Source of the DNA: Alphaproteobacteria bacterium
GTDB taxonomy: Bacteria > Pseudomonadota > Alphaproteobacteria > Micavibrionales > Micavibrionaceae
Direction of reading: 5' to 3'
Assembly: GCA_018000295.1 (NCBI GenBank)
Contig: JAGNKE010000004.1
Location: forward strand, 1-60,015
DNA length: 60,015 bases
The position numbers and the translations under genes are program-made. Below the pieces are notes generated by a model. That model saw nothing but the letters and a program-made list of their open reading frames with translations. It searched no databases and was not told the origin of the DNA. Positions within the stretch are counted from its first letter, which is position 1, and every line of letters begins with the position of its first letter. This document shows, piece after piece, positions 7,757 to 14,990 of the stretch.

Positions 7757-8784
7757 GATTGAACCTCAAATCCTTGTTTTTTGATCTTATCGAGGGCATC
7801 GCCGATAAAAGGACTCAGGACGTCCCAGCATTCTTGCACGGCCTTGGGAGAACCGGGCAGCGCGATAACAAGTGTAGCCCCCACCATTCCCGCAGTCGTG
7901 CGGGACAGCCACGCGGTATCCGTAAAATAAAGGCTCTCGGAACGAAGGACATCGCCTAGCCCCTCAAGAACCCGGTCGCAAATAACGCTCAAAGCGTCGG
8001 GCGTTACGTCTTTGGGGCCAGGCCCGGTGCCGCCGGAGGTCAGAAGGAGATCAGGCTTTTCCTTCTGGCATATATTCAGGATCGAGGCAGATATGTCGTC
8101 CTTCTGGTCGGGTATAAGAGTCTGAGAAAATAATTTTGCCCCGGCCCGTTCAAGTAAGACCTTCAGCAGCGCTCCGGATTCATCCTTATAAGTCCCGGCC
8201 GAGGCCCGGTCGCTCATCACAAGGATCGAAACGGATTTCCCCCTTAAAAAGTGCGGATCAGGCAATTGTCCCTCCAGCCAGTCGGGTATTCCGTCAGGGT
8301 TCACCCATGTGCCGCTTTTGCCGCCGGTTTTCACAAGCAGGCGGACACCCTCAATCGACAGGTTGGGGTCGGTCCCCTTGGTCAGATCCCAGATGGTCAG
8401 AAGCGCCGCATTGACCCCGGCCAGTGCTTCCATCTCCACACCGGTTTTAGCGAAGGCGGCGGCTTGAGCATAGACAGTGACCGCATGATAATCTGCGTCC
8501 AGGTCACAGTGGATCGTCACCTGATCCAATGGCAGCGTATGGCACATGGGAATGAGATCAGGTGTCTTTTTGGCTCCAGCGATACCTGCGGCTTCGGCAA
8601 GCGCGAGTACATTTCCCTTGGGAAGGCTCCCGGTCCTGATGGCGTTAAAAGCCTCGGCGTTCATGCGGATTGTTCCGCAGGCAACGGCCCTGCGCCGGGT
8701 TGGCCTTTTCCTTCCCACGTCGATCATCGTAAAGTTCGGCTTGTTGCTGACGGGAAAACTTATAATTTCGTTGCGCTTATTCAT
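7753..8784 (-). CDS. moaCB: MoaC-MoaB/MogA fusion, bifunctional Moco biosynthesis protein
   Basis: A 343-residue fusion. Residues 15-165 are MoaC (NFTMIDVGRKRPTRRRAVAC, LIPMCHTLPLDQV, GVEMEALAGVNAALLTIWDL), which with MoaA makes cyclic pyranopterin monophosphate. Residues 180-340 are a MoaB/MogA domain (VSILVMSDRASAGTYKDESG, LTSGGTGPGPKDVTPDA, LVIALPGSPKAVQECW), which adenylates molybdopterin for Mo insertion. Fused moaCB genes occur in several proteobacteria. It lies 14 bases after moaA, and the later insertase step is supplied by moeA at 24240-25460. Confidence 0.93.
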   Translation of the reverse strand: MNKRNEIISFPVSNKPNFTMIDVGRKRPTRRRAVACGTIRMNAEAFNAIRTGSLPKGNVLALAEAAGIAGAKKTPDLIPMCHTLPLDQVTIHCDLDADYHAVTVYAQAAAFAKTGVEMEALAGVNAALLTIWDLTKGTDPNLSIEGVRLLVKTGGKSGTWVNPDGIPDWLEGQLPDPHFLRGKSVSILVMSDRASAGTYKDESGALLKVLLERAGAKLFSQTLIPDQKDDISASILNICQKEKPDLLLTSGGTGPGPKDVTPDALSVICDRVLEGLGDVLRSESLYFTDTAWLSRTTAGMVGATLVIALPGSPKAVQECWDVLSPFIGDALDKIKKQGFEVQS

Positions 8785-8798
8785 GGTCTGTCTCTCTG

Positions 8799-9788
8799 TT
8801 ATCCGCCGATAGAGGCTAGGTGGCGTGTCGATCCTGAGTGTCCTTCATGCAAAAAGTGCCCTGACTTTTTGAAGTTCATCAGTTTCAGGATTGTGTCTTT
8901 AAGCTCTTCCCTTTGTTCGTCGCTTTGAAGCAAGGGTCTTAAAGGGAACCCGCCTTCGCCGAAAAGGCAGAGGTGAAGAGCGCCCTTGGCCGAAACCCGA
9001 AGGCGGTTGCAGCTTTTGCAAAAATCCTTAGAGTACGGGGCGATCAGGCCAATGGAACCGAGGCTATCCTTATGAACGAATTCAAGAGCCGGTCCTGAAT
9101 CGTGCCCTCGCGGCCGGAGGGTCCAGCCCAGTTGAAGAAGACGTTCGGTCACGGCTGCGCCGGAAAGGTGATGACTTTGGAAGTAATCCCGATTATCGCC
9201 CGTTCGCATCAATTCGATAAATCTCAGGGAGATGGGTTTATCGGCGACAAATTGGACGAAAGTGTCCAGTTCCCGGTCATTGAGGTTTTTCAGGAGGACG
9301 GTATTAACCTTAACGGAATTGTATCGAAGCTTGAGGCAGCTATCCAAACCTTCGAGTATTTCCTCCAGACGGTCATGTCCCGTAATTTTCTTGAATTTCT
9401 CAGCGTTAAGGGAGTCGATGCTGATATTGATATGCCGCAGACCGGAATCGTAATAGGCCTTCGCTTTCTCCGGTAATTTATAGCCGTTTGTCGTAAAGGC
9501 CAGCTTTCGGATACTTTCAACACCAGAAATATTTCTTGCGATATCAAGAAAATCCGAGCGGATTGTCGGCTCGCCGCCGGTCAAACGGATTTTCTGAATG
9601 CCCAGTTCTGCAAAAGCCTGAACGAGTCTTAAGATTTCAATTCGCGATAAAAACGTCTCGCAGCCGTTCTCGTGGTATCCGTCGGGCAGGCAGTAGCTGC
9701 AACGGAAGTTGCAGACATCCGTAACCGAAAGCCGCAAGTACGGGAAGCGCCGCCCGAAGGCATCCGCAAGCAATAAGGACTCAGACAC
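8799..9788 (-). CDS. moaA: MoaA, GTP 3',8-cyclase (radical SAM)
   Basis: A 329-residue radical SAM enzyme. The N-terminal [4Fe-4S] motif is C26-x3-C30-x2-C33 (VCNFRCSYC). A SAM-binding GGEP follows (LTGGEPTIR). A second C-terminal cluster motif is DFCKSCNRLRVSAKGALHLC, and the protein ends in the conserved Gly-Gly tail. It converts GTP to 3',8-cyclo-GTP, the first Moco step. The start codon is GTG at 9788, seven bases after AAGGAG, and that ribosome site is the 3' end of a Moco-type riboswitch. It heads the operon moaA-moaCB-moaD-moaE-mobA-DUF7009-TSUP, with a perfect FNR box upstream. Confidence 0.94.
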   Translation of the reverse strand: MSESLLLADAFGRRFPYLRLSVTDVCNFRCSYCLPDGYHENGCETFLSRIEILRLVQAFAELGIQKIRLTGGEPTIRSDFLDIARNISGVESIRKLAFTTNGYKLPEKAKAYYDSGLRHINISIDSLNAEKFKKITGHDRLEEILEGLDSCLKLRYNSVKVNTVLLKNLNDRELDTFVQFVADKPISLRFIELMRTGDNRDYFQSHHLSGAAVTERLLQLGWTLRPRGHDSGPALEFVHKDSLGSIGLIAPYSKDFCKSCNRLRVSAKGALHLCLFGEGGFPLRPLLQSDEQREELKDTILKLMNFKKSGHFLHEGHSGSTRHLASIGG

Positions 9789-9795
9789 AAAAATT

Positions 9796-9890
9796 CTCCT
9801 TTCCTATCGGGGAGGCCGGGGCGTTTCCACCGCGACCCCGGCTGAAAGGCCATATCCTTGAAGGGACTTAGGCGCAGACAGCTCGGAGCA
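9796..9890 (-). ncRNA. Moco-type riboswitch in the moaA leader
   Basis: The reverse-strand leader starts with GCTCCGAGC (rc of 9881-9889), passes GCGCC and a CCTTCAAGG mini-stem, then forms a 7-bp GCCGGGG/CCCCGGC stem with GGAAACG in the loop. It ends CGGCCTCCCC-GATAGGAAAGGAG. This arrangement resembles the Moco RNA motif found before moaA genes. The 3' strand of the closing CTCC/GGAG helix is the moaA Shine-Dalgarno, so ligand binding could hide it and shut translation. Assignment is by eye; no covariance model was run. Confidence 0.65.
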
Positions 9891-9939
9891 GTTCACTCTC
9901 AAAACCCGGACATCATGGGGGAAGCAAGAAAATGCTAAC

Positions 9940-9953
9940 TTGATTTGAATCAA
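9940..9953. promoter_or_regulatory. FNR/Anr/Dnr box between moaA and a Crp/Fnr regulator gene
   Basis: A perfect TTGATTTGAATCAA dyad. With the usual -41.5 geometry it predicts a start at about 9905 for moaA (-10 CATGAT, rc of 9912-9917) and at about 9988 for the regulator (-10 TGGAAT, 9976-9981). Both -10 elements match TATAAT at four of six bases, so one box may serve both directions. Confidence 0.85.
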
Positions 9954-10030
9954 GTTAAAAAAAATATTGTCCTGCTGGAATGACAAATGATTACAAAGGT
10001 TTAGATTTAATACATTTAGGAAGAAAAAAG

Positions 10031-10732
10031 ATGATATTGGCCCAAACCATTAAAAGGACGGCACTATTTCATGCGGTTGATATGCCGACAATCGAAAGTC
10101 TGTCAAAGCAGTGCCACCAGAAACACTACGCAAAGGGACGCGATCTGTTTGCGATGGGAGACCCTGCCGATTCGTTTTTTATCATTCTGAGCGGATGGGT
10201 GAAGCTCTACCGCACCTCCAAGGAAGGAGAAGAAGTGATCATCCACGTTTTTGGCCCAGGAGAGTCCTTCGCCGAAGCCGCTGTATTCGGAGATAGCAGG
10301 ATCTACCCTGTCAATGCCCAGGCCGTCGAAGACGTAACGGTGGTTGAGATACCGCGAAGTATTTTTACTCACAAAATTGAAAAGGACAGCAGGTTCGCTC
10401 TGCAAATTTTAGGTGCTATCGCCGCCCGTCAACACTATCTGGTGCAGCAGCTTGAGCAGGTGACGACCCGCACAGCACCCCAGAGGATAGGCGCATTTCT
10501 GATCCGCTTTTGCCAGAAGACCAAGCAGGGACCGGGGGGCTGGACAGTAAGCTTGCCTTACGACAAATCAATTATATCGACGAGGCTCAATATCAAGCCG
10601 GAAACCTTTTCCCGTGCGCTGGCGAAACTGGAGCCATACGGCGTTGAGCTTCAGGGACGTGATATCGTGATCACGGATATGTATGAGTTGGCCGAATTTT
10701 GCGATGTGCCGATGGTAGAAATTCCCTGCTGA
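10031..10732 (+). CDS. Crp/Fnr-family regulator, Dnr/Nnr-like
   Basis: A 233-residue protein. Residues 20-125 are a cyclic-nucleotide-type beta roll (GDPADSFFIILSGWVKLYRT), followed by a dimer helix and a C-terminal winged helix with recognition segment ISTRLNIKPETFSRALAKL. The E-x2-SR pattern is that of regulators reading TTGAT half-sites. No N-terminal cysteine cluster is present, unlike true FNR/Anr, so a Dnr/Nnr-type sensor (NO through haem) is likely. The frame is open from 9980, but ATG 10031 has AGGAAG seven bases upstream and lies after the predicted FNR-dependent start site. It probably acts on the boxes in this window, including its own. Confidence 0.85.
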   Translation: MILAQTIKRTALFHAVDMPTIESLSKQCHQKHYAKGRDLFAMGDPADSFFIILSGWVKLYRTSKEGEEVIIHVFGPGESFAEAAVFGDSRIYPVNAQAVEDVTVVEIPRSIFTHKIEKDSRFALQILGAIAARQHYLVQQLEQVTTRTAPQRIGAFLIRFCQKTKQGPGGWTVSLPYDKSIISTRLNIKPETFSRALAKLEPYGVELQGRDIVITDMYELAEFCDVPMVEIPC

Positions 10733-10861
10733 TATGTTGCAAGGCAAAACAGTTATTTTTAGTAGTTATCATCTAGATGTGCTAAAATAACACCAAATAA
10801 AGAATCCTTTTTTCAGTTGTATTTATTGCGACTGACAATCCTACAAAACAGGGGGTTTGTC

Positions 10862-11428
10862 ATGACAACTTTATTTGAATCAAACATTACTTATGACTTT
10901 GATGATGGCCTTGGCCCGGTTCCCGCATATCGACATCCGAACGGCGGGGGATGGGTTTCTGAAACAGCACAGGTCGAGAAGACGGCAACGGTCGGCCCGC
11001 AAGCACGGGTTCATGGCTACGCAGTCATCAGGGACTTTGCTGTAATTAACGAAAGGGCGGACGTGTCGGGTTATTGCGTGGTCAAGGACTATGCCACAAT
11101 CCGGGGCAATGCCGTTGTGAAGGGAACGTGCGAAATTTCCGGAAAGGCTGTAATCGCCGGGGAGGTTTTTCTGTCCGGCCACATTCGCATAGGAGGCAAT
11201 ACGGTCTTGGAGGGTAAAGGAGCATATTTCAGCGAGGTGGATTGTCTGGTCTGTCCGGCCCTTCTTGATGAAAATTATTTATCTACCCACGAAAACCCCT
11301 GTCTGGATTGTCTGGAAAAGCAAAAGCTGGCAACCAAAGAACGCAATTTCAGATCAAGGCGTGTTCCCGTCTGGGCGCGGTTGAAAAAGAAACGGTCCGA
11401 AGGAAATAAGGTAGGCGACAAAGCATAA
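10862..11428 (+). CDS. Hexapeptide-repeat left-handed beta-helix protein
   Basis: A 188-residue protein. Residues 30-135 carry repeated hexapeptide turns (ETAQVEKTATVGPQARVHGY, then AVIRDFAVINERADVSGYCV) that fold as a left-handed beta helix, as in YdcK-like proteins. Two CxxC pairs follow (DCLVC and PCLDC), suggesting metal binding, then a basic tail. There is no acyltransferase signature. The chosen ATG has CAGGGGG seven bases upstream; an earlier in-frame start at 10817 lacks one. The last 75 bases overlap the 3' end of nnrS on the other strand. Its role in this anaerobic region is unknown. Confidence 0.7.
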   Translation: MTTLFESNITYDFDDGLGPVPAYRHPNGGGWVSETAQVEKTATVGPQARVHGYAVIRDFAVINERADVSGYCVVKDYATIRGNAVVKGTCEISGKAVIAGEVFLSGHIRIGGNTVLEGKGAYFSEVDCLVCPALLDENYLSTHENPCLDCLEKQKLATKERNFRSRRVPVWARLKKKRSEGNKVGDKA

Positions 11429-12517
11429 AGACCAAAGGGTTGCGGATATCACGATCCAGAGTGTCGTTTCCGAGGGCAGGAGGATCGGGCCGAAGACCCG
11501 TATCACGGCAGCCAGTTGAATCAAGATGAATGAAAGGGCGGTCAGACGGCTGACCCTTAAAACACGGCCTGTATGCCCCAGCGTGACACGGCAGATCATC
11601 CCCAAAATCATGGAGCCTATGCATCCGGCAGTAAGGGCATGGATCACGGCAGGTATGGAGAACAAACCAAATCCCGTCAGGGAAAGAAGCGCAAGTCCTA
11701 TAACAAGCCAGAGGTATCCGGCATGAAGGATCCAGAGCAAAGGGTCACTGCCCGTTTTAAGCGTATGATAAAAGCGCATCCGCAAAAGATGAAGAAGTGC
11801 TGAAATCGCGGCGGACAGACCGAGAAAAATCGTTTCGCTGGCAAAAACCAGGCTGAGCGTTACAGCCAGGAGAGAGAGCAGAGCGGCTGCATCCATCCGG
11901 CCTTGATCCGTCTGGTAGGCTTCTAACCCCTTCCTTCGCAGGGCGGCGACGGTAAAGGAGGGAATGATTCTTCCCCCGATCAGAGAGACCATCATGATAA
12001 TGACCATAAGTGCGGCGTGAAGTGCAGTCATATCCGTACTCAGGAGAAACCAGAGATCGCACCCGAACAGAAAACTGAGCAAAAGCAGAAAGATAAAGTT
12101 TCTTTTATTCCAGCTATGCAAAAGGGGAAGAGCAAGGGCAATGGCCAAGGCGGGTATAAACAAAACTTGCGAAACTATAATGAAACCTTCGGGCAGCCCA
12201 AGATCAAAGTTCATGACGATTCGACCCAGAAGCCAGAGCAAGGAAAGACCAGCGAGCCGGATTTGCCGGACGGGGGCGCCGCCGGTCCAGTTCGCAACCG
12301 CCGTGAGGAGGAATCCTGCGACGATGGCCATACTGAAACCATAAATCATTTCGTGTGCGTGCCAGGAGATCGCATCCAGAAAGACCAGCGGCAGGGCAAC
12401 GTAACCCGCATAAAACCCTCCCCAGACCGCGATTGTAAGGGCACCGTAAAGGGCGCCCATCAGAAAGAACGGACGGAAGCCCCTGCCCCAGAAGGGAATA
12501 TCAAAGATTGAAAGCAC
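11354..12517 (-). CDS. nnrS: NnrS family haem-copper membrane protein
   Basis: A polytopic protein of about 387 residues with roughly twelve membrane segments. It begins with FDIPFWGRGFRPFF, the N-terminal signature of NnrS, and contains WHAHEMIYGFSMAIVAGFLL with the conserved His pair. NnrS helps cells withstand nitric oxide and is usually under NNR/Dnr control. An FNR box at 12577-12590 predicts a transcript start near 12542, downstream of the ATG at 12565. The GTG at 12517, four bases after GGAGG, is therefore the better start. The 3' end overlaps the hexapeptide gene on the opposite strand. Confidence 0.88.
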   Translation of the reverse strand: MLSIFDIPFWGRGFRPFFLMGALYGALTIAVWGGFYAGYVALPLVFLDAISWHAHEMIYGFSMAIVAGFLLTAVANWTGGAPVRQIRLAGLSLLWLLGRIVMNFDLGLPEGFIIVSQVLFIPALAIALALPLLHSWNKRNFIFLLLLSFLFGCDLWFLLSTDMTALHAALMVIIMMVSLIGGRIIPSFTVAALRRKGLEAYQTDQGRMDAAALLSLLAVTLSLVFASETIFLGLSAAISALLHLLRMRFYHTLKTGSDPLLWILHAGYLWLVIGLALLSLTGFGLFSIPAVIHALTAGCIGSMILGMICRVTLGHTGRVLRVSRLTALSFILIQLAAVIRVFGPILLPSETTLWIVISATLWSLCFVAYLISFGPFLFQPRPDGNTP

Positions 12518-12576
12518 AGCCCCTCCGCATGAAAAACGGTTCAAATGGGAGCTTACTGGACTCAAAAGAATATCCC

Positions 12577-12590
12577 TTGATCTGAATCAA
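12577..12590 (-). promoter_or_regulatory. FNR/Dnr box for nnrS
   Basis: A perfect TTGATCTGAATCAA dyad lies between the PPIase stop (12606) and nnrS. The predicted minus-strand start is about 12542, with a weak -10 TAAGCT (rc of 12550-12555). nnrS can thus be transcribed independently of the nar operon. Confidence 0.83.
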
Positions 12591-12605
12591 AGGATGAAAT
12601 CAGTA

Positions 12606-13394
12606 TTATTGAACAAGAGGCGATGTGGAACCTTCCAAACGAAATCCACTGATCTTAGCGCGGCCGGCCAGAATCTGGACATACTGCTGAAAGGCCTTGC
12701 GCCAGCTTTTTTCATTGAGGTCTTTGGCGATCCATTCCGCAACATTTTCAAACGGTAACTGCTGACCCTCGGCGCGGGCATGAACCTTGATGATATGGTA
12801 GCCGACTTCCGTTCCGACCGGATCGGACGATATTTCATCGGCCTTCATGCCAAACAGCGCAGCCTCGAAGGCCGGCATGGTTTGGCTGCGGCTGATCTGC
12901 CCTAGCCTTCCCCCCTGAGAGGCGGAGGAGCAGGCCGATTCTTCCCGTGCAATGGTCTCAAACAGGCTCGGTGAGAATCTCAGTCTTTCAAGTGCAAACT
13001 GGGCCTTCAAAAAAGCGTTCGATCTTATCTCCTCAGCGCTGGGAGAGGCCAGATAGAGGATATGGGAAGCTTCGAAGAGCGGGGAAGTGAAAAAGCGGCT
13101 TTTGTTATTGTTATAATAGCGTTTGCAGGTTTTTTTGTCCGCACGCGGCACATTGATTTCTTTTGCCAAAAGCGCGTCTATAACCGGATCAGGGTTCATG
13201 ACGGCCTTCTCTCGGCGGCTTATGCCGAGTTCAGAGGCTCTTTGCAGTAAAAGCTCACGGATCACCAGAGCGCGCATAGCTTCATACTTGGCAGAAAGGA
13301 GGCTTTCCGCAGGATGGTACTGAACCTCGGTGCGGATATCATCGGGTGAAATCCTGATGCCGTTAACTTCAATGCCGGGAGCCAAAGAAACCAT
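12606..13394 (-). CDS. Parvulin-type peptidyl-prolyl isomerase of the nar operon
   Basis: A 262-residue protein. Residues 1-110 are a helical SurA/NifM-like N-terminal part. Residues 115-215 are a PpiC/rotamase domain (ASHILYLASPSAEEI, ESACSSASQGGRLGQISRSQ, FEAALFGMKADEISSDPVGT, YHIIKVHAR). It has no clear signal peptide, so it is probably cytoplasmic. It lies 11 bases after narI, where many proteobacteria keep a similar isomerase, presumably to help fold or mature nitrate reductase subunits. Confidence 0.85.
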   Translation of the reverse strand: MVSLAPGIEVNGIRISPDDIRTEVQYHPAESLLSAKYEAMRALVIRELLLQRASELGISRREKAVMNPDPVIDALLAKEINVPRADKKTCKRYYNNNKSRFFTSPLFEASHILYLASPSAEEIRSNAFLKAQFALERLRFSPSLFETIAREESACSSASQGGRLGQISRSQTMPAFEAALFGMKADEISSDPVGTEVGYHIIKVHARAEGQQLPFENVAEWIAKDLNEKSWRKAFQQYVQILAGRAKISGFRLEGSTSPLVQ

Positions 13395-13405
13395 CGTCCA
13401 CCGTT

Positions 13406-14092
13406 CTATGTTGCGCGTTTACGCACGATCTGATACGGGCGGGCCACATATCCGAGCGGAGCGCTCAAAGCATGGACAAGCCGCGTAAAGGGGAAAATCA
13501 CCAGCAGGAAGAGGCCAAGCGTAATATGCATCTTAAAGACCAAGGCGACGTCCGTTAGGAACAGGTGGGCATTCCCCCTGAACGTGACGATATGTTGCGC
13601 CCAGTTCATGAATTTGACCATTTCATGCCCGTCGAGGTGGTGCATGGAAACCGGAATGGTCATGAGCCCTAGCAGGAGCTGAGCCAGTAGTAGGACAAGA
13701 ACCGCAATATCCGCAAAGGAGCTGTTCTTGCGGATTCGGGGGTCGTAAAGCCGCCGATGTAAAAGAAGCAGCAGGCCAATCAGGCAGAAAATGCCCGCAA
13801 TCCCTCCGGCGGTAATTGCCAGAACCTGCTTGGCACCATGGGAGATGCCGATCGCATCAAAGACCTGTATGGGAGTCAGAAGGCCGACCGCGTGTCCGGC
13901 AAGAATGACAAGGATACCCAGATGAAAAAGAACACTGCCCAGTATTAACTGTTTGCGCCGCAGAAGCTGGCTGGATTTTGTGCGCCACGAATAAGGGTCG
14001 CGGTCAAAGCGCAGGACGCAGCCAAGCAGAAATATAAAAATCGCTATATAGGGAAAAATCTGAAAGAGGAAAAAATTCCAAAAGCCGCCCAT
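13406..14092 (-). CDS. narI: NarI, respiratory nitrate reductase gamma (cytochrome b) subunit
   Basis: A 228-residue membrane protein with five hydrophobic segments. H57 and H67 (SVLFHLGILVILAGH) match the first pair of haem-ligating histidines in E. coli NarI; the other pair comes from the C-terminal helices (around WAQHIVTF and FKMHITLG). It takes electrons from quinol to the NarH Fe-S clusters. The frame can be opened from TTG 14098, but ATG 14092 has AAAGGG seven bases upstream and follows the narJ stop directly. Confidence 0.93.
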   Translation of the reverse strand: MGGFWNFFLFQIFPYIAIFIFLLGCVLRFDRDPYSWRTKSSQLLRRKQLILGSVLFHLGILVILAGHAVGLLTPIQVFDAIGISHGAKQVLAITAGGIAGIFCLIGLLLLLHRRLYDPRIRKNSSFADIAVLVLLLAQLLLGLMTIPVSMHHLDGHEMVKFMNWAQHIVTFRGNAHLFLTDVALVFKMHITLGLFLLVIFPFTRLVHALSAPLGYVARPYQIVRKRAT

Positions 14093-14094
14093 GG

Positions 14095-14796
14095 TCAAAC
14101 CCTTTCATCGTCCTTGTAATTGTTAATCCGTGCAAGCATCTCCTCGGCTTTGGGGCAGCCGCTTTCCTGCCCCGTAGTCTGGGCCGTATTCTCGAACGCG
14201 AATTGCTCTTCCCATTCCCGGTCGATTTCTTGAGCGGTGAGGGCATTCCCGGCGGATTGGATCAGATAAGCCTTAACCGCTTCGGGATCGGGTGACCGTG
14301 AAGCCGTTTCGGCCATAGCATCCATAATATGAGCGTAGAAGGAACCGCGGTTGCGTAAACGTTCGGCCAAGGATGAAAGGATATTAACGACGCTCCCCAG
14401 TGTTTGCGATGCCTCGACATGACCGAGGGTTGAAACATATTCGGCAAATAAAGGCAGGTAATCCGGCGTTTCTGTTGTGTTTATGAACAAGCCTGCCTCT
14501 TCGTAGACGCGCAGCAGGTCGGCCAGAGCCTGCCCCCGGTCGCGGGAATCCCCGTGAATATGTTCAAATAGATGCAAGGAAAGGGAGGGCGTGCGGTCGA
14601 AAAGCGCAACGTACTCTTCCTGAAGATCCAAAAGATCCTTCGAGTGGAAATCAGCAAAAACCGCATCCATCTTTTTCAGGCTTGCGGAAGAAAGCCAGCC
14701 CTCGGATTTCAGAAACAATGAACACTCTCCCACAACGGTCAAATGATCCTGCGTGGGGTAAGTCAAGAGAAATCCAAGTATTTTTAATGTACGCAT
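14095..14796 (-). CDS. narJ: NarJ, nitrate reductase assembly chaperone
   Basis: A 233-residue NarJ-type chaperone (MRTLKILGFLLTYPTQDHLT, LDLQEEYVALFDRTPSLSLH, LFEHIHGDSRDRGQALADLL). LFEHxHGxSRDRG is the family signature. It holds apo-NarGH until the Mo cofactor is inserted. The open frame begins upstream, but ATG 14796 is preceded by GGAGAG and gives the standard N-terminus. The stop is followed immediately by narI. Confidence 0.9.
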   Translation of the reverse strand: MRTLKILGFLLTYPTQDHLTVVGECSLFLKSEGWLSSASLKKMDAVFADFHSKDLLDLQEEYVALFDRTPSLSLHLFEHIHGDSRDRGQALADLLRVYEEAGLFINTTETPDYLPLFAEYVSTLGHVEASQTLGSVVNILSSLAERLRNRGSFYAHIMDAMAETASRSPDPEAVKAYLIQSAGNALTAQEIDREWEEQFAFENTAQTTGQESGCPKAEEMLARINNYKDDERV

Positions 14797-14813
14797 GAGG
14801 CTCTCCAAAGGGG

Positions 14814-14969
14814 CTAGTGCCGCCCGCCTCCGCAGGAACCGCAGCATCTGCCGGACTCGTGGGGATTGTTAGGCTCATTTTCGCTGATGGCACGATCCCG
14901 TACCGGATTTTCCGGCTTCTGCGGATTTTTTTCCTGTGCTTTCAAACCAAGGGCTTTAAGAACATCCAT
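14814..14969 (-). CDS. 51-residue Cys/Gly-tailed protein between narH and narJ
   Basis: A short frame starts at ATG 14969, four bases after GGAGAG (the same site as before narJ), and ends in TAG 14814-14816. The peptide begins MDVLKALGLKAQEKNPQKPE, is polar and charged, and ends GRCCGSCGGGRH. NarH, encoded just upstream, ends in a similar CGGGGSCGGCG tail. I know no family for it. The good ribosome site, the operon position and the shared tail type argue that it is real. A metal- or cofactor-handling role in NarGH maturation is only inference. Confidence 0.65.
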   Translation of the reverse strand: MDVLKALGLKAQEKNPQKPENPVRDRAISENEPNNPHESGRCCGSCGGGRH

Positions 14970-14990
14970 GAGACTCTCCTTTGTTAAACC

